Assembly: GCA_030180135.1 (NCBI GenBank)
Contig: CM058231.1
Coordinates: 46,944,235-47,008,234 of the forward strand
Direction of reading: 5' to 3'
Length of the DNA: 64,000 bases
Origin: Orychophragmus violaceus
Taxonomy: Eukaryota; Streptophyta; Magnoliopsida; Brassicales; Brassicaceae
In this document: positions 11,050 through 22,209 of the stretch, in pieces
Layout: every line of letters begins with the position of its first letter
Position numbering within the stretch: position 1 is the stretch's first letter
Made by a program: the position numbers and the translations under genes
The notes under the pieces: model-generated
The model's input: the letters and a program-made list of their open reading frames with translations, nothing else
Database searches by the model: none
Told to the model about the DNA's origin: nothing

Positions 11050-12400
11050 TTAAAGCTCTCTAATGAAATGATAGTCAAGCGCTAGGTGCTTCATCCGCAA
11101 GTGAAAAACTGGATTTGTGCACAAGTACGTGGCACCAACATTGTCGCAATAAATCACCGATGTGGCAGGAAGCTTGACGGCAAGTTCAGACAGTAACGAG
11201 CTAATCCAGCAAAGTTCCGTAGCTGTAGCAGACACAGCGCGATACTCGGCTTCTGTAGATGAGCGTGCCACACCTTTTTGCTTCTTCGATGTCCATGAAA
11301 TCAGTGTGGTGTCAAGGTCGACAATATAACCATTCGTAGAGATAAAGTCATCTGCATCGCCATCCCAGTCCGCGTCTGTATACACATGTAGTACTGAAGA
11401 CGGGTTGCATCTGATCGAAATACCTTGAGAGATTGTCCCGACAAGATACCAAAGAATTCTCTTTGACGCCTGCCAATGTAAATCTATAGGTGCGTGCATG
11501 AATTGAGACAATCGATTCACACCGTAAGCAATGTCTGGTCTCGTAAACGCCAAGTATTGAAGACTTCCCAAAACCATACGATATGTGCGAGCATCAGAGA
11601 GATATATACCAAACTTTAATGAGAGCTTCAGAGTTGGTAACATACGCGAGGATACCGGCTTGGAGTCAAGCATCTTCGTTTTCTCCAGTAGATCTAGGAC
11701 GTACGTGCGCTGCATAAGATGGAGTCCAGAAGGTGTATGAACAACTTCAATGCCAAGGAAGTAGTTTAAATCAGTGGGAGCTTTGAGAGAGAAGCGCGTG
11801 GATAGAGCTGAGATGAAAGCCGTGATCAATGTCTTGGTGCTTCCGGTGACAATAATGTCATCAACATATACTAGCGTGTATACTTGTTCGGTGCCATTCA
11901 AGTAGACAAATACTGAAGTATCAGCCACTGAACTTTTAAAACCAAGGCCAAGGAGATAGTTTTTGAGTTCTTAGAACCACGCTCGAGGTGCCTGTTTAAG
12001 GCTTTACAAGGCTTTGTGCAGTTTCCAGACATGTTTGGGATGATCGCGATCAACATAGCCAGGTGGCTTAGAAACGTAGATTTCTTCTGACAACGTACCA
12101 TGGAGGAACGCATTATTGACGTCTAGCTGTTGAATAAGCCATGATTTGGTCAGTGCCATATGAAGAATCACCGGAATTGAAGCAGATTTGACAATCGGGC
12201 TAAAAGTTTCAGAATAGTCTTGACCATAGCGTTGAATGAATTCACGAGCGACTAATCGTGCTTTGTGCATGTCAATGACACCATTTGGAAAATACTTCAA
12301 AGTAAAGATCCAATTTGTAGAAATCACATTATGACCGGGCTTACGAGGAACCAACTCGTAAGTGAGATTCTGGAGTTGAGCATTAATCTCATCATCCATA
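11050..12400 (-). pseudogene. Copia B reverse transcriptase and RNase H
   Basis: The RT N-terminal part (12004-12399) carries KARLVAREFIQRYGQDYSET and LDVNNAFLHG. The next segment shows the catalytic YVDDIIVTG, and RNase H shows YTDADWDGD, SSTEAEYRA and YCDNVGATYL, ending near 11050. A frame change near 11930-12010 separates the two open segments, and a plus-one shift precedes the catalytic motif. This is typical copia pol with few lesions. Confidence 0.88.
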
Positions 12401-12679
12401 GCACGACGATAGTCCGAGTCTCACAAGGCTGATCGGCAGAGATTTAGTGGTGATGGCAGTGAGTGAGGTTTTAGATTTGTTTGTGGACCTAGTGGTCATT
12501 AGATGGATTTTTGGTTCGGGTATTTTTTCGGTTTGTTTGCGGGTAGGTTTTTGTTGTGGTGCAGGCTGTGGGACAGTTTGAGGTATGGTTGGTGGTGCTG
12601 GACAGGGGATAGGTACTGGTGTAGAAGTCGGTTCAGGCTGTGGAATTGAAGATCCAGCTTGAGCAGAACGATGTTGATG

Positions 12680-13600
12680 TTAATACGTAAGCAGTGGTGG
12701 ATTTAGACGTATCAGAACAGTGTTGTTGGGATGAAGATCGGAGAGTGGGGGCGCATTGGACGACTGCAATACGAGTGGCGGTGTGGTAAAAGATATGGTC
12801 GTTGGTGGCAAGTGTATAGGTGACGAGGCAGCAACTGGTTCAGAACGGATGGTGGAGCGAGTTGGTGTAGCAAACGAGAAGCTCATCTCATCGAATTGAA
12901 CATGACGAGAGCAATTGACACGACCGAAGGGAATATGGAGACACGAATATGCGCTTTGTGTAAGTGGGTATCCCATGAAGACACATGGAAGAGACCGTTC
13001 TTCAAGTTTATTCCTCGCATAATGACGAAGCCATGGAAACGCGAGACACCCAAAGATCTTCAGCTTCATGTAATTCGGTTGTTGCTTGAAAAGCTTGTGA
13101 TATGGAGATTGACATTGTAAAACAGTAGTGGGTAGGCGATTGATGAGGTAGACAGAATCTGCAAACACATATGGCCAATATTGTTCCTGAACCGAGGCTT
13201 GATGAAGAAGAGTGAGGTCTGTCTCAACGATGTGTATATGCTTCCGCTCGGCAATGCCATTATGTTGTGGAGTGGGCGGTTGAGATGTAAGGTGAGAGAT
13301 GCTATGTTGTGTCCGGAATGATCAAAGCGCAATGAATTCGCCCACATTTTTGGTGTACAATGTCCGGATTGAACCTTGAAAATGCTTCTCTACCAATGAC
13401 TTGAATGCTATGAAGGTATCGCGGACTTGAGACTTTTGTTTTAGAGGGAACAACCATGTGTATCGGGTAACTTGGTCGATGAAAATGACATAGTATCGAT
13501 AATTGTCATTGGAAAGCAAGGGCGACATCCAAACATCGGAATAAATGTATTCAAGGGGATGTTGAGACACAAGAGTATTGGTGGAAAACGTCAATTTGTG
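12680..13600 (-). pseudogene. Copia B integrase
   Basis: Three overlapping open segments encode the core: YIYSDVWMSP, then FIDQVTRYTWLFPLK, and a PPTPQHNGIAERK block, followed by the CFMGY-type region PCVFMGYPLTQSAY. The frame shifts near 13330 and 13100. The catalytic Asp of the first block is visible. The usual SDNGGEF block is altered to a form lacking the Asp-Asn pair (KNVGEF), so the active site is damaged. Confidence 0.82.
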
Positions 13601-13678
13601 ACTTTTATTAATGAAGCAATGGGAAAAAGGAATTTTTTTTTTGAGTAGAACTTGAACAAGGTAAAGAAATCTGAGATA

Positions 13679-14655
13679 TTATTGAATGTAAAACGGGTGG
13701 TGATGGGTGGCCAAGTCGGGAATGCCATGATGATACAATTGTTTTTGGTGTCGGTGAGGTGAAGAAGGAGGCGGTTTAGTTTTCGGAATTGGCCACTCGT
13801 ATGGCTCGTCCTTAGTTCTTCCTTGGAGTAATCGGGCCACCGTTCTGAGATCTTTCACCTGAAAATAAGCCGGAAAGAATTCCACATACACTTGGTTAGT
13901 TTTACAAAGTCGGTAAACAAATATAAGGTTTTTGTGGATATTATAAAGGACTTTGTTTAAAAGTAAAAGAGTAGGAGTTAGGAAAGATGTGGAACCGGTA
14001 TGGGAAATTGCGAGACTCGAACCATCCGCAATTGTAAGTTCTTCACCTCCATTGTAGAGTTGATAAAGTGACAAGTTGTTCAGATCACTCGTAAGATGAT
14101 GAGTAGCACCCGAGTCGAGAAGCCATGGACAAGACTCGGATTGCGGACCAGAAGCCAGATTCACACGCGCCTGATTCTGAAAGTTGTTGGTGTTGGACTG
14201 CGATACAGACTTGTGTTGGAGGAGGAGCCGCAGATAGATTGTAGCTGGGTACAGGTGTGTGCACTGTGACCGAAGATGCCACAGAGTTGGCATTTTTCTT
14301 GATAACCACGCTGTTGAAATTGCTGATCAGAACCGTTGTAGGACAAACGATTTATGCCGCAGGCTGATGTGAATAGAGGGATTGTTGTCTGTTGGAACTG
14401 TTGTTGTTGTTGTTGCACCGAAGAGATGCCGCATTCGCAGTAACAGGACCTCCCGAACTAACATACAGTTTGGCTTGCATCTTGATTTCATGATTAAACA
14501 ATTTTTCATGAAGTTCAGTGAGCCCAGGAGAAAGATCACTTACCTCGATTTGGTCTTTGACCTGATTGTACTCCTTTGGTAGCTCTTTGAGCACTGCTTC
14601 AACCTTATCATCATGATCCATTGGTTTTCCTAGCAGTGCAAGTTGATCGAATGAC
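13679..14655 (-). pseudogene. Copia B gag and protease remnant
   Basis: Gag C-terminal sequence with KELPKEYNQVKDQIE starts near 14620, then comes a zinc-knuckle region CQLCGIFGHSAHTC near 14270-14310 and the protease motif WLLDSGATHHLTS near 14100. Frames change between about 14160 and 14420. The N-terminal half of gag is absent because of the deletion joining gag to the LTR at about 14650. Confidence 0.8.
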
Positions 14656-14895
14656 TGTACAAAATGACTACTAAAAGCCTTTCCATATATACCCTCTACA
14701 GTTTAGTCATTCTTATATACGTTTAATGATTTGGCTTTTAATGACTTTTCAGGCTTGTGATCATGAATCTTGTTAGCCTTTCCAATGAAAAATCAGTCCA
14801 TGTTCCTTATCGAGATTCAAAGCTCACATTTCTGCTCGAGGTAAAAGATTTTCCTAAATGTTGAGAATTGAACATGATTAAAAATAAAAAAAAAG

Positions 14896-14919
14896 AAGAA
14901 GAAGAAGAAGAAGAAGAAC
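14896..14919 (+). repeat. (GAA)n microsatellite
   Basis: About eight GAA units follow an A-rich run in a kinesin intron. Confidence 0.9.
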
Positions 14920-15375
14920 ATGATTATTAAACATTTCGCATATTTAGCTTGGATGTCTACATTTATGGTTCTGGAACCTAATTACCGTGACCGACATTCT
15001 TTTATATCTGCAGGATTCTCTTGGAGGGAACTAAAAGACGATAATAATTGCTAACATAAGTCCATCTAGCAGGGTACATATTACTCTTGTTGCTGTTTAT
15101 CATTCCTTGAAATATTCATTGGACCGTATCTCCTTTTCCCTGGTTCAGTTGCTCGTTGGAGACCCTAAGTACCTTGAAGTTTGCCCAGCGTGACAAGCTT
15201 ATTAAGAACAATGTAATGAAATTATTCCTTAGTATGGTTGGTTAAGTCATGGATCTGATAAAGCACAAGTTAGTTATATTAATTATATTATGCTCAACAG
15301 GCAATTGTCAACGATGATGCGTCTGGAGATGTTATTGCTATGCGGCTACAAATCCAACAGCTTAAGGTAGATTTT

Positions 15376-16572
15376 TCAGCTCAAGATCATGACTCTCCGG
15401 TCTGGGCAGTTTCGAGATATATGTCCTTTACCCTGACACTTAAAACACATGATATCTCTAGAACGGGACATACTAGTAAACGTACCTGGGTCTGGTCGGT
15501 TGGGCTTAGACGTCTCAATGGTCGGCTTCTTGAACCTGGACTCGACCTCAACCGACTTACCTTGGTCAACGGGCCGTGGAGCTGGTGTAGTCCAAGGGGT
15601 GTTGGTCCTAGGCCGGGTTGTGGTCGCGGACTTTCGCTTGTTGTGATGCTCAACCTGTATACACAAGTGCAACAACTCGGGCATATCGTGATAAGGGTGA
15701 ATTTCTACCTTTCTAGCGATCCTCTCGTTCAGTCCGTCCACGTACTGGGCCATCAGAGTCTCTTCTGAATCGCCGAGCTCAAGCCTATTCCGCAATTGCT
15801 CGAACTCCTCGAAATACTCTTCAACCGTCTTAGTTCCCTGCATCAATTTACGAAAACGTTTCTGCAAATCTCTGTGGAAATGGGCAGGAACATACCTTCG
15901 CCTTAACTGGAACTTCATGTCAGTCCACGTAGCGATCGGTTCGTACCGATGACGCCTTCGTTCCGCAGCGTCCCGATCCCACCATGATAGTGCATGTCCT
16001 GTGAAATGGGCCACTGCTAAAGATATCTTCCTGGCTTCGGGATATCCGTAATGGTCGGAGATGTGCTCCATCCTCCGCTCCCAGTCTAGATATGCCTCCG
16101 GGTCCACTTTTCCTGCAAAAGTAAGAGTCTTTAGTTTGATATCATCAGGATAGGGACGTTGTACCTCTTGTTCTCGTATGCGTCCTCGGTGAATAGGGTC
16201 ACCCTGGTATGGTGGTCGAGGCCAGTGGCGTCCGTCATCAAACTCATCCGTCTCTTCGTCTGTGTCGTCCAGTCGGACGTCCTGAAAGCGCCCGGGCCGC
16301 TCAACTCGCCCATGGTGCTGACCAGGTCGACGTTGCTGGTCGTTCCGAAGATGTGGAGCCTCTGGTCCTTGCTGACGCTCTCCTGGTCGAGGCTGAAAAG
16401 CGCGGGGTCGGGGCTGCTGATCTTCCGGCCGAGGTTGATGCTCGCCGGGACGCTCCAAACGGTCCAGTCGAGCTCCGATCGTCTGGATAGCAGCTAGAAT
16501 ATGAGTGAGGTCAGTTGGACCGCCTTGATAGACCTGCTCTTCGGTCATTATGCCTGCACACTCAACAAACAA
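15376..16572 (-). CDS. Gypsy 3 Gag protein (398 aa, open)
   Basis: This encodes a retrotransposon capsid protein that packages element RNA into virus-like particles in the cytoplasm. A Gln/Pro/Arg-rich N-terminal third is followed by the gag domain (roughly residues 150-280) with LTFAGKVDPEAYLDWERRM, GHALSWWDRD and QLRRRYVP. A CCHC knuckle CFKCQGKGHISRNC lies at about 375-388. The frame ends about nine residues after the knuckle, just where the element is truncated, so the stop is probably not the native one; in relatives gag runs on into the protease. The start could be the Met at 16572 or the MTEEQ a few codons in. The frame is uninterrupted, so decay is recent or slight. Confidence 0.82.
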   Translation of the reverse strand: MFVECAGIMTEEQVYQGGPTDLTHILAAIQTIGARLDRLERPGEHQPRPEDQQPRPRAFQPRPGERQQGPEAPHLRNDQQRRPGQHHGRVERPGRFQDVRLDDTDEETDEFDDGRHWPRPPYQGDPIHRGRIREQEVQRPYPDDIKLKTLTFAGKVDPEAYLDWERRMEHISDHYGYPEARKISLAVAHFTGHALSWWDRDAAERRRHRYEPIATWTDMKFQLRRRYVPAHFHRDLQKRFRKLMQGTKTVEEYFEEFEQLRNRLELGDSEETLMAQYVDGLNERIARKVEIHPYHDMPELLHLCIQVEHHNKRKSATTTRPRTNTPWTTPAPRPVDQGKSVEVESRFKKPTIETSKPNRPDPGTFTSMSRSRDIMCFKCQGKGHISRNCPDRRVMILS

Positions 16573-17218
16573 ATAAAACGTACCAAAGAAGAGAAACGGA
16601 CAGAACTATCAAACTATTCTTTTTCTTTTTTTAACTTCCAGCAAGATGAACAGAGAGATATACTAAAGGAAACTAAACAACTTAATAAATAAGAGTTAAT
16701 TTTTGAAAGCACACGAACATCAAAACCCTAACTTACAAGCGTGAGATATAATGCAGCCGCAATTCAATAATTGAACTTTTTTTTTTTGTGATGAATCAAA
16801 CAGACAAAAATGCAGCAGAATTAATTATGACTTTTATGGCTTTTATGTTTGATAAACAAGAAAATAACAGAATGAAAGCACACTATAATTCGTAATTATC
16901 AGACCTAACAAGTACTACAGCCCTAACGATAAGACTAAGGTACGGCTGGCTTGATTATCAACACTTGCAATCGATTTCTAACACTTTCTTTTTATCAGAA
17001 TATGAATGCAAAAAGACAAAACAAAATAATCCAGAAACAAACGATGAACAACAGTAAGGTAGGAACAAAGATGAAGAACAAAAAAAAAACAAGACAAGAC
17101 AATTTTTGTGTGATTTTTGATTTATAAAAGAGCAAACAACAAAAACAAAAAGAAACAAAGAGATTCAAGGATGAGATGTAACCAGCGTGGTGTCACGAGC
17201 CTAAGCTCTGATACCAGA
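16573..17218 (-). other. Gypsy 3 leader with Met-tRNA primer site
   Basis: This A/T-rich 5' leader lies between the primer site at 17204-17216 and gag. It has long A-runs and no credible ORF. The motif TGGTATCAGAGCTTAGG reads on the minus strand. Confidence 0.65.
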
Positions 17219-17640
17219 TGATGTGAGATGCAATGGAGATGTGATGAACGATGGAGTGAGAGGAAGTGATGGTGGCCGCGAGAGAGAAAGAGATGGAAGG
17301 CTGCTGGCCGAAGGCACTCTCAGCTTTGTCAGTGGGTGGTCGAAGGTGGTTTGATAGCTACTGAATATGTTGAACACTTAGGATGATCGAGGCAGCAAGC
17401 AAAAGCCAAGAAATCTACTCTTCTAAGGGGCAGCCGCGCAGAGAAGGAGATAGATCGAGAAACCTTAGGGTTTTTCCTGGTTAAAACTTGCTTAAGGTTT
17501 CATAAAACCAAAAGAGTGTTTAAGTAATACAACTGAAAACAAATGGGCCAAAGGAAACATGGGTCATCGAAAATGACAAAAAAAAATAAGAGAAATAAGA
17601 CTTAAAAACGAAAAAGGAAAGTCTTGGTCGAAACTAGATA
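17219..17640 (-). repeat. Probable gypsy 3 5' LTR, right limit uncertain
   Basis: The sequence starts TGATGTGAGATG just outside the primer site. No gene is seen. The right border is not marked by a clear CA end or target duplication. Confidence 0.5.
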
Positions 17641-18145
17641 AGAGGCCGGTCTGTCTCTCTAAGGAATGGGCCTCGGATCACCTCGTTAAAAACCTTGTGA
17701 AGAAAACCAATTTGGGACAAAACTTCACAAGGGAAAAAGAGTTTGATCTTTATCCGAGAGGCAGACCGGTCAAAGAATCATTTGGCTCGATGCAGAAGAT
17801 CATGGTCGGTCCGTGCGTCCGGAGTATGGGCCAGGGCGTGGTCTGCTCAAATGGACCGTCAGCTTCGGTATGGATCATCCTCCGGGCCAGCTGGTTAAGG
17901 AGAGGTTGTCCTTGGTCGAGATGGCCTAGCTGGGTCGTGATGTCTTCTAGGCTTGTCCTCGAGATCAGCTGCTCCATGTCATTGTTGAACTCGGCCTGTA
18001 TCTGTCGTTGTCCCGAACGCGTCCTTGGTACATCTCGCATGGTCGGGAACATGTCGGTCAGCTTCTTGGTAGAGCCTGGTCCGTCTTGTTCGCCAACTTA
18101 GTGTCGGCCAAGCTGATGTCCTCATCAGTTTGCGCTAGACATAGC
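17641..18145 (-). pseudogene. Unassigned retroelement fragment with 100-codon ORF
   Basis: A minus-strand ORF (17750-18052) encodes a hydrophilic segment rich in Gln, Arg and Asp with no motif I recognise. Coding-like sequence continues upstream in the same frame to about 18100. After its stop the minus strand shows the CTCTTTTTCCC...GGTTTTTAACGAGG signature often found downstream of pol in plant LTR elements (also at 47900-47970 in copia F). I infer the 3' end of another LTR element's coding region, cut off where copia D begins. No function is assigned. Confidence 0.4.
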
Positions 18146-18678
18146 TGAAAACAAGGGAGGTTTAGTTATGATGTTCAAGAAATGAGAAACCTTAACTATT
18201 AAGAAAACTCGCATTATATTCAAATAATGTTTCCTCAAATGATTATAATTATCCAAGACCCATACTTCACTGAAACTTGAGTGAGCCACTGGCTATTTCC
18301 CGAATTTTAGCTATCTAGGTAAGCAACTCTTTGCTAGTTATTGATGGAAATTGGAGCCAATTCTACCAGATTCAGAATTGCTGTCAGGTTCCAGATAGCC
18401 TAGGATCTAGGGTCTAGTTAATTGAATCAAGGATCTGATCTTTGTTTACCTGGGGATTGGCGGCGGAAGATGGTCAGATAAACAAGATCTCCTGCGCCTC
18501 AGATGATGCGCCTCTACTGTAGTCCACACGCACACAAGCTGGAATTCGCCAGGATGCTAGTACCGGTGCTCGGATCTCCTGGGAACTAAGTTCTTTTGAG
18601 GTTTCTGTGTTTTTCTTCAGAAAAAAAAACTGTCTGGGCGGCGCTCGTAGTCCCCCTTGGTCGAAATACATAAGATCA

Positions 18679-18686
18679 CTTATATA
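18679..18686 (-). promoter_or_regulatory. TATA-like box in copia C LTR
   Basis: TATATAAG on the minus strand lies about 50 bp downstream of the nearest palindrome. The equivalent in the right LTR is at about 25010-25017. Confidence 0.5.
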
Positions 18687-18734
18687 TGTATCGACCACGA
18701 CGTAAACCGAAATATCAGTTTCGGTTTCGGCCTT

Positions 18735-18811
18735 GTGTCGATCGACACACTTAGTGGTGTCGATCGACACACATCTTGTCGACCGACGCACTCAATAGCG
18801 TCGATCGACCT
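18735..18811. promoter_or_regulatory. Palindrome quartet (copia C left LTR)
   Basis: Copies start at 18735, 18757, 18776 and 18798, with spacings of 22, 19 and 22 bp (63 bp in total, three times 21). The first two are perfect; the last two diverge in the outer bases. Confidence 0.7.
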
Positions 18812-19076
18812 CATTAAAACTCATATTCGATGTGTATCCAATACACATTGACCAGACCATCTGCCAATGATCAATCCCATACGAACTATGTCCAACTTGC
18901 TTAGGTGTGTGACCCTGTAGGTTCACACGATACTGGAAACGAGTTACTACTCATTTGTCATAAGTGGTTTCTAGCAAAACATTATGACTACCCAACATCA
19001 CATGAATTGTCCGATCTCGACAAATCTAACTATCTCTAGAGTGAGTACAATGTGATTTCAGGACATAATCCCAACA

Positions 19077-19949
19077 ATCTCCCACTTGTACTGGAATCAC
19101 CTATTCCTATAATCCCTTCGTCTCTATATCTCGATATGGCATAAGGCAAGAGACTGTGTCATCCTTATTATAGCCAACATCATGTTCATCAAACTCCTGA
19201 TCAATACTGATATAATAAACGACTGACAATCCCCTCGTTTGAGCACGGCCATGCATTTTCTCAGTATCAAATCTTCGATGGGCCCTGAGATATTTATCTC
19301 CCGTTACTTGGGAGGGACAAATCCCATCTTGTTCCATCCCTGTTTCTACACATACTTCATGATACGCATAAGCAATGCCGTTATAGCCGCCAGTTACGGA
19401 ACGACGTTTGACAAGGTCAAAACGCACCAATTCATATGCTAGAAAGCATGATGAACTCAGGTCTAAGGACTATACTCTATAGTCGTAATGAGAACCTCCC
19501 GTGACACCGATATAACTATCCTGTGGAGTTCTCATTAGCGGGTCATGTCCGATCATATGTTCATCAACACATATCTATGTGAATGACTGTGATAATCATA
19601 TCATTGACTCCATGAAACTTAGTCCAACAGTCACCTCACATACCAGTCTCGCGCGGTTATTGGTGCCCCACTTCAATAACCTCGACTAGGGATAATCATA
19701 ATTTATGTCATATTTTACTTATAGGGTTTCATGATCAAGTCCTCAACTTGATGACCTATACGATGACCATAAAGTACTTTGGGACTATTACTTAATTATC
19801 CAATAATTAAATAATACCGATGTCAGTTTGACTTACATAAACACTACCATAGCATGTCTATGTAAAGATTACAACATAACTAGAATTACTCCCACAAGAA
19901 TCAAGATCATCTCTTCAGATATCTTATACCTACAGCAAGAGAATGAATT
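19077..19949 (-). other. Copia C polypurine tract and 3' non-coding module
   Basis: The tract reads AAGTGGGAGAT on the minus strand at 19077-19087. The rest is the family's conserved 3' module of about 850 bp. No credible gene is seen in it. Confidence 0.7.
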
Positions 19950-22209
19950 TCGTGCTTAGGTTGTGGGAGAGTCTGTGGTGTTATTGCTTGAAACAATTCC
20001 AACAAACCACACCGCCATTCAGACAAAATCTCTATTCTACGGTCCACTGCTTGGAGCCTTTCCAACAGATAGCACCGCTATTCAGACAAAGAGACATAAC
20101 CAGGTGGGAACCGGGAATCGTCTTTGTCCGTCTAACTACTTTCAACTGGTTCTTCACTTCCTCAGTTCACCACGAAACTATCCTTAGAGTTCCTCAAACA
20201 CTTGGGATATTTCTGGTAACCGCTCAGTGACTATTACCGGAACATTTTGGTATTTTATCGTCATGCTTTATGCGTAAGCTGCATCTAGACGAGCGCAAAA
20301 TATGGCATTCATGATGGATTCTATTGCAGCAGCATTAGCAATCACACTCATTAATAATAGCTCAGCTAGTGTTCAAAAACACTTCATCTTGCTAATTTTG
20401 TCACTAGCTCAGCCAGTGTCCAAGACACTGCATCTCGCTTAGATTATCGCCATAAGACCTTTGGTATGAAGCCATTCTTGGAATTAAGCACATAAGAACT
20501 GTTCAATACCTTATCAACATAAGGATTTTGACATGATCCAATTGGCCCTTTTGATCCATTCCAATGGATCCTTATTCCAAGAACTTTTACGGCCTTCTCC
20601 CATGTCCATCATTAAACTTGACTTCCGACCCAAATCTTGACAAGACTTTAGCGTCGGAACGTTGTTTATGAGATTAAGTATGTTATCTACATACAGTGTG
20701 AGAATTGCAATTACGCTCCCACTAGTCTTCTTGTAACCGTATGGTTTCTTTTCTTTCTGATCAAGTCAAAACTTTTGACCACATTATCAGAATGTTGATT
20801 CCAACTCCAAGATGTTTGCTTTAATCCAGAAATGGATCGGTGAAGCTAACATGCATGCCCAGCCAATTTTGGGAGTTGGGGCTCACCAACGCTTCTTTGA
20901 ATTTTGCATGCTCGTCACTTTTCAATGATCAACAGATCACGACAATTGGCTACGAGAAATCACTCTCGAGTTAGTGACGGATCCTTCCGGATCTGCGACT
21001 TTCAGGCTCCACAGGTGTAGGTCCTACAGCACTGTGTAGACCTCACCGCTGCTCCCTCAACAGGTTGAGCAGTCTCCTGTGTTTATCGAATTTCTTCGAT
21101 GTGTACTTTTACTCCCACTGTTCCTTTTGGAAAGTACGATCTTTCTCAAAAGACACAGTTCCGGACAACAAAAGTACTAAGCCTTGGTTTCCCTAGGACA
21201 ACCAGCGAGGTAGAACTTATCAGATTTGGGTTCAAGTTTGTTTGTTGACTACTGTCTTACACAAACCTTGCAATCCAAATTAATCAGAAAAACAAATCTG
21301 GAAATCACCCAGTCCACATCCAATGTGGTGTTTTTCACTGATTCTAATAGAAACCTATTTAGCGTAAACATAGACATTTTAGAACAAATTCTTAAATGAT
21401 TATGGAAGATTTTTGTGACTCATCATCAATCGGAGCATATCTAATAAGATCCGATTCATTTTGTTAAATGATCACCCAATTCTTGACTTAAGTATTTTCT
21501 TCCGCGATTCAATCGAGGATCTCAATACTTCTGTCAAATCGATCCTACACTTCATTTTGGAACTCCTCAAGGGATTCCTGCTCGTGTGTCATCAAATGAA
21601 CACAGGCATACTTATTGATGCCATCAATAAGGTAATGAAGTACAGAAGATTTTCTTTGGCACTAATGCTCGTTGGGCCGCATACATCAGTATGTGTAAGG
21701 CCCAATAAGCCTCTGGCCCGTTGTCTTTTAGCTCTGCTAAAAAGGCCTTAGTCATTTGGTCTAGTGAGTAGAATTTATACCTCATATGATTAATAATCAA
21801 ATGAGCCCAAAACTATGGAACTTCTGAATCCGCTTCACTCTATGTGGTCAAAACGACTATGCCAAGGAAAAGTCGAGTTCGAGTCATCAGACTTAAACCT
21901 TTAGTATTTGTGTTATTTTCAAAATTACGCCGGTTTAAGAAATAAAACCCATTCCAAACGGGGTGCTACCATATGATATTTCATTAATATCTAAAGAACA
22001 AAACTTGTCTTTTATCAAAATGAAAAAAAATCCAAATTCTTTACAAGAAGATGAAAGACATTTCTGCACAAGGCAGATACATAGCAGCAATTACTTAATC
22101 TCTAAAACCAAGTATGAAAGGCTCCTACAAGTGGAGAATCTCTATGGTTCATGCAGCAACTATTGCTTCATACCAGACATGCAGTTCCACTTGTCCTTTC
22201 TTCAACGTT
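19950..22209 (-). pseudogene. Copia C pol remnant with RT core missing
   Basis: Integrase N-terminal-core sequence is readable in short pieces around 21540-21720 (on the minus strand, a HTDVCGP-like block). RNase H-end and RT-thumb homology to copia A lies at about 19950-20780. The segment between passes directly from the pre-RT linker to the late RT region around 20820-20900, at the junction seen in copia A (near 375-430) and copia E (near 37560-37620). There are many stops and no usable enzyme. Confidence 0.75.

Larger units (their letters stand above)
10781..14700 (-). mobile_element. Copia B in a kinesin intron, decayed
   Basis: The left copy of the LTR (10781-10910, starting TGTAATAGGG, ending CTCTACA) is preceded by GTTTA at 10776-10780, and the same GTTTA follows the right end at 14701-14705, a 5-bp target duplication. 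A polypurine tract (reverse complement of the C-rich run at 10911-10922) lies inside the left LTR. The right LTR keeps only its last 50 bp or so, because a deletion fused it to the middle of gag and removed the primer site and gag start. Gag, integrase, RT and RNase H follow in copia order. Confidence 0.85.
8975..15366 (+). pseudogene. Kinesin-12 family motor-domain pseudogene
   Basis: Exons with consensus splice sites encode a plant kinesin-12 (PAKRP1/POK-like) motor domain, a plus-end microtubule motor of the phragmoplast. Exons: 8975-9010 (ICVFAYGQ), 9094-9213 (P-loop TGSGKTHTM), 9298-9411 (EIYNEQILDL), 9508-9599, about 10072-10148, 10265-10335 (switch II DLAGSE), about 10675-10738, 14753-14840, 15014-15072, 15149-15212 and 15301-15366. 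Lesions: a 1-bp deletion in the 9508 exon; switch I SSRSH replaced by SSLFH; a TAA in the 15014 exon; a MITE at a donor site. Gypsy 2 removes everything upstream and gypsy 3 everything downstream. Assignment to kinesin-12 is strong; the paralogue is unsure. Confidence 0.9.
15367..17640 (-). mobile_element. Gypsy 3, Ty3/gypsy element, gag end only
   Basis: Only the 5' part of a minus-strand gypsy element is present: gag, a leader, a primer site TGGTATCAGAGCT (reverse complement of 17204-17216, initiator-Met type) and probable 5' LTR sequence from about 17219. Pol is absent. The left end joins a kinesin intron right after the donor at 15367. The right limit of the LTR is not certain; related retroelement 3' sequence begins by about 17640. 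Confidence 0.75.
18342..19076 (-). repeat. Copia C left (3') LTR, 735 bp
   Basis: It starts TGATGGAAATTGG and ends AATCCCAACA, next to a polypurine tract (reverse complement of 19077-19088). It contains four palindromes at 18735-18810 and a TATA-like box. Confidence 0.92.

Noticed and set aside
8975..15366. A functional kinesin-12 gene
   Set aside because: A frameshift, a nonsense codon, loss of switch I, a MITE at a donor and missing 5' and 3' parts rule it out at this locus.
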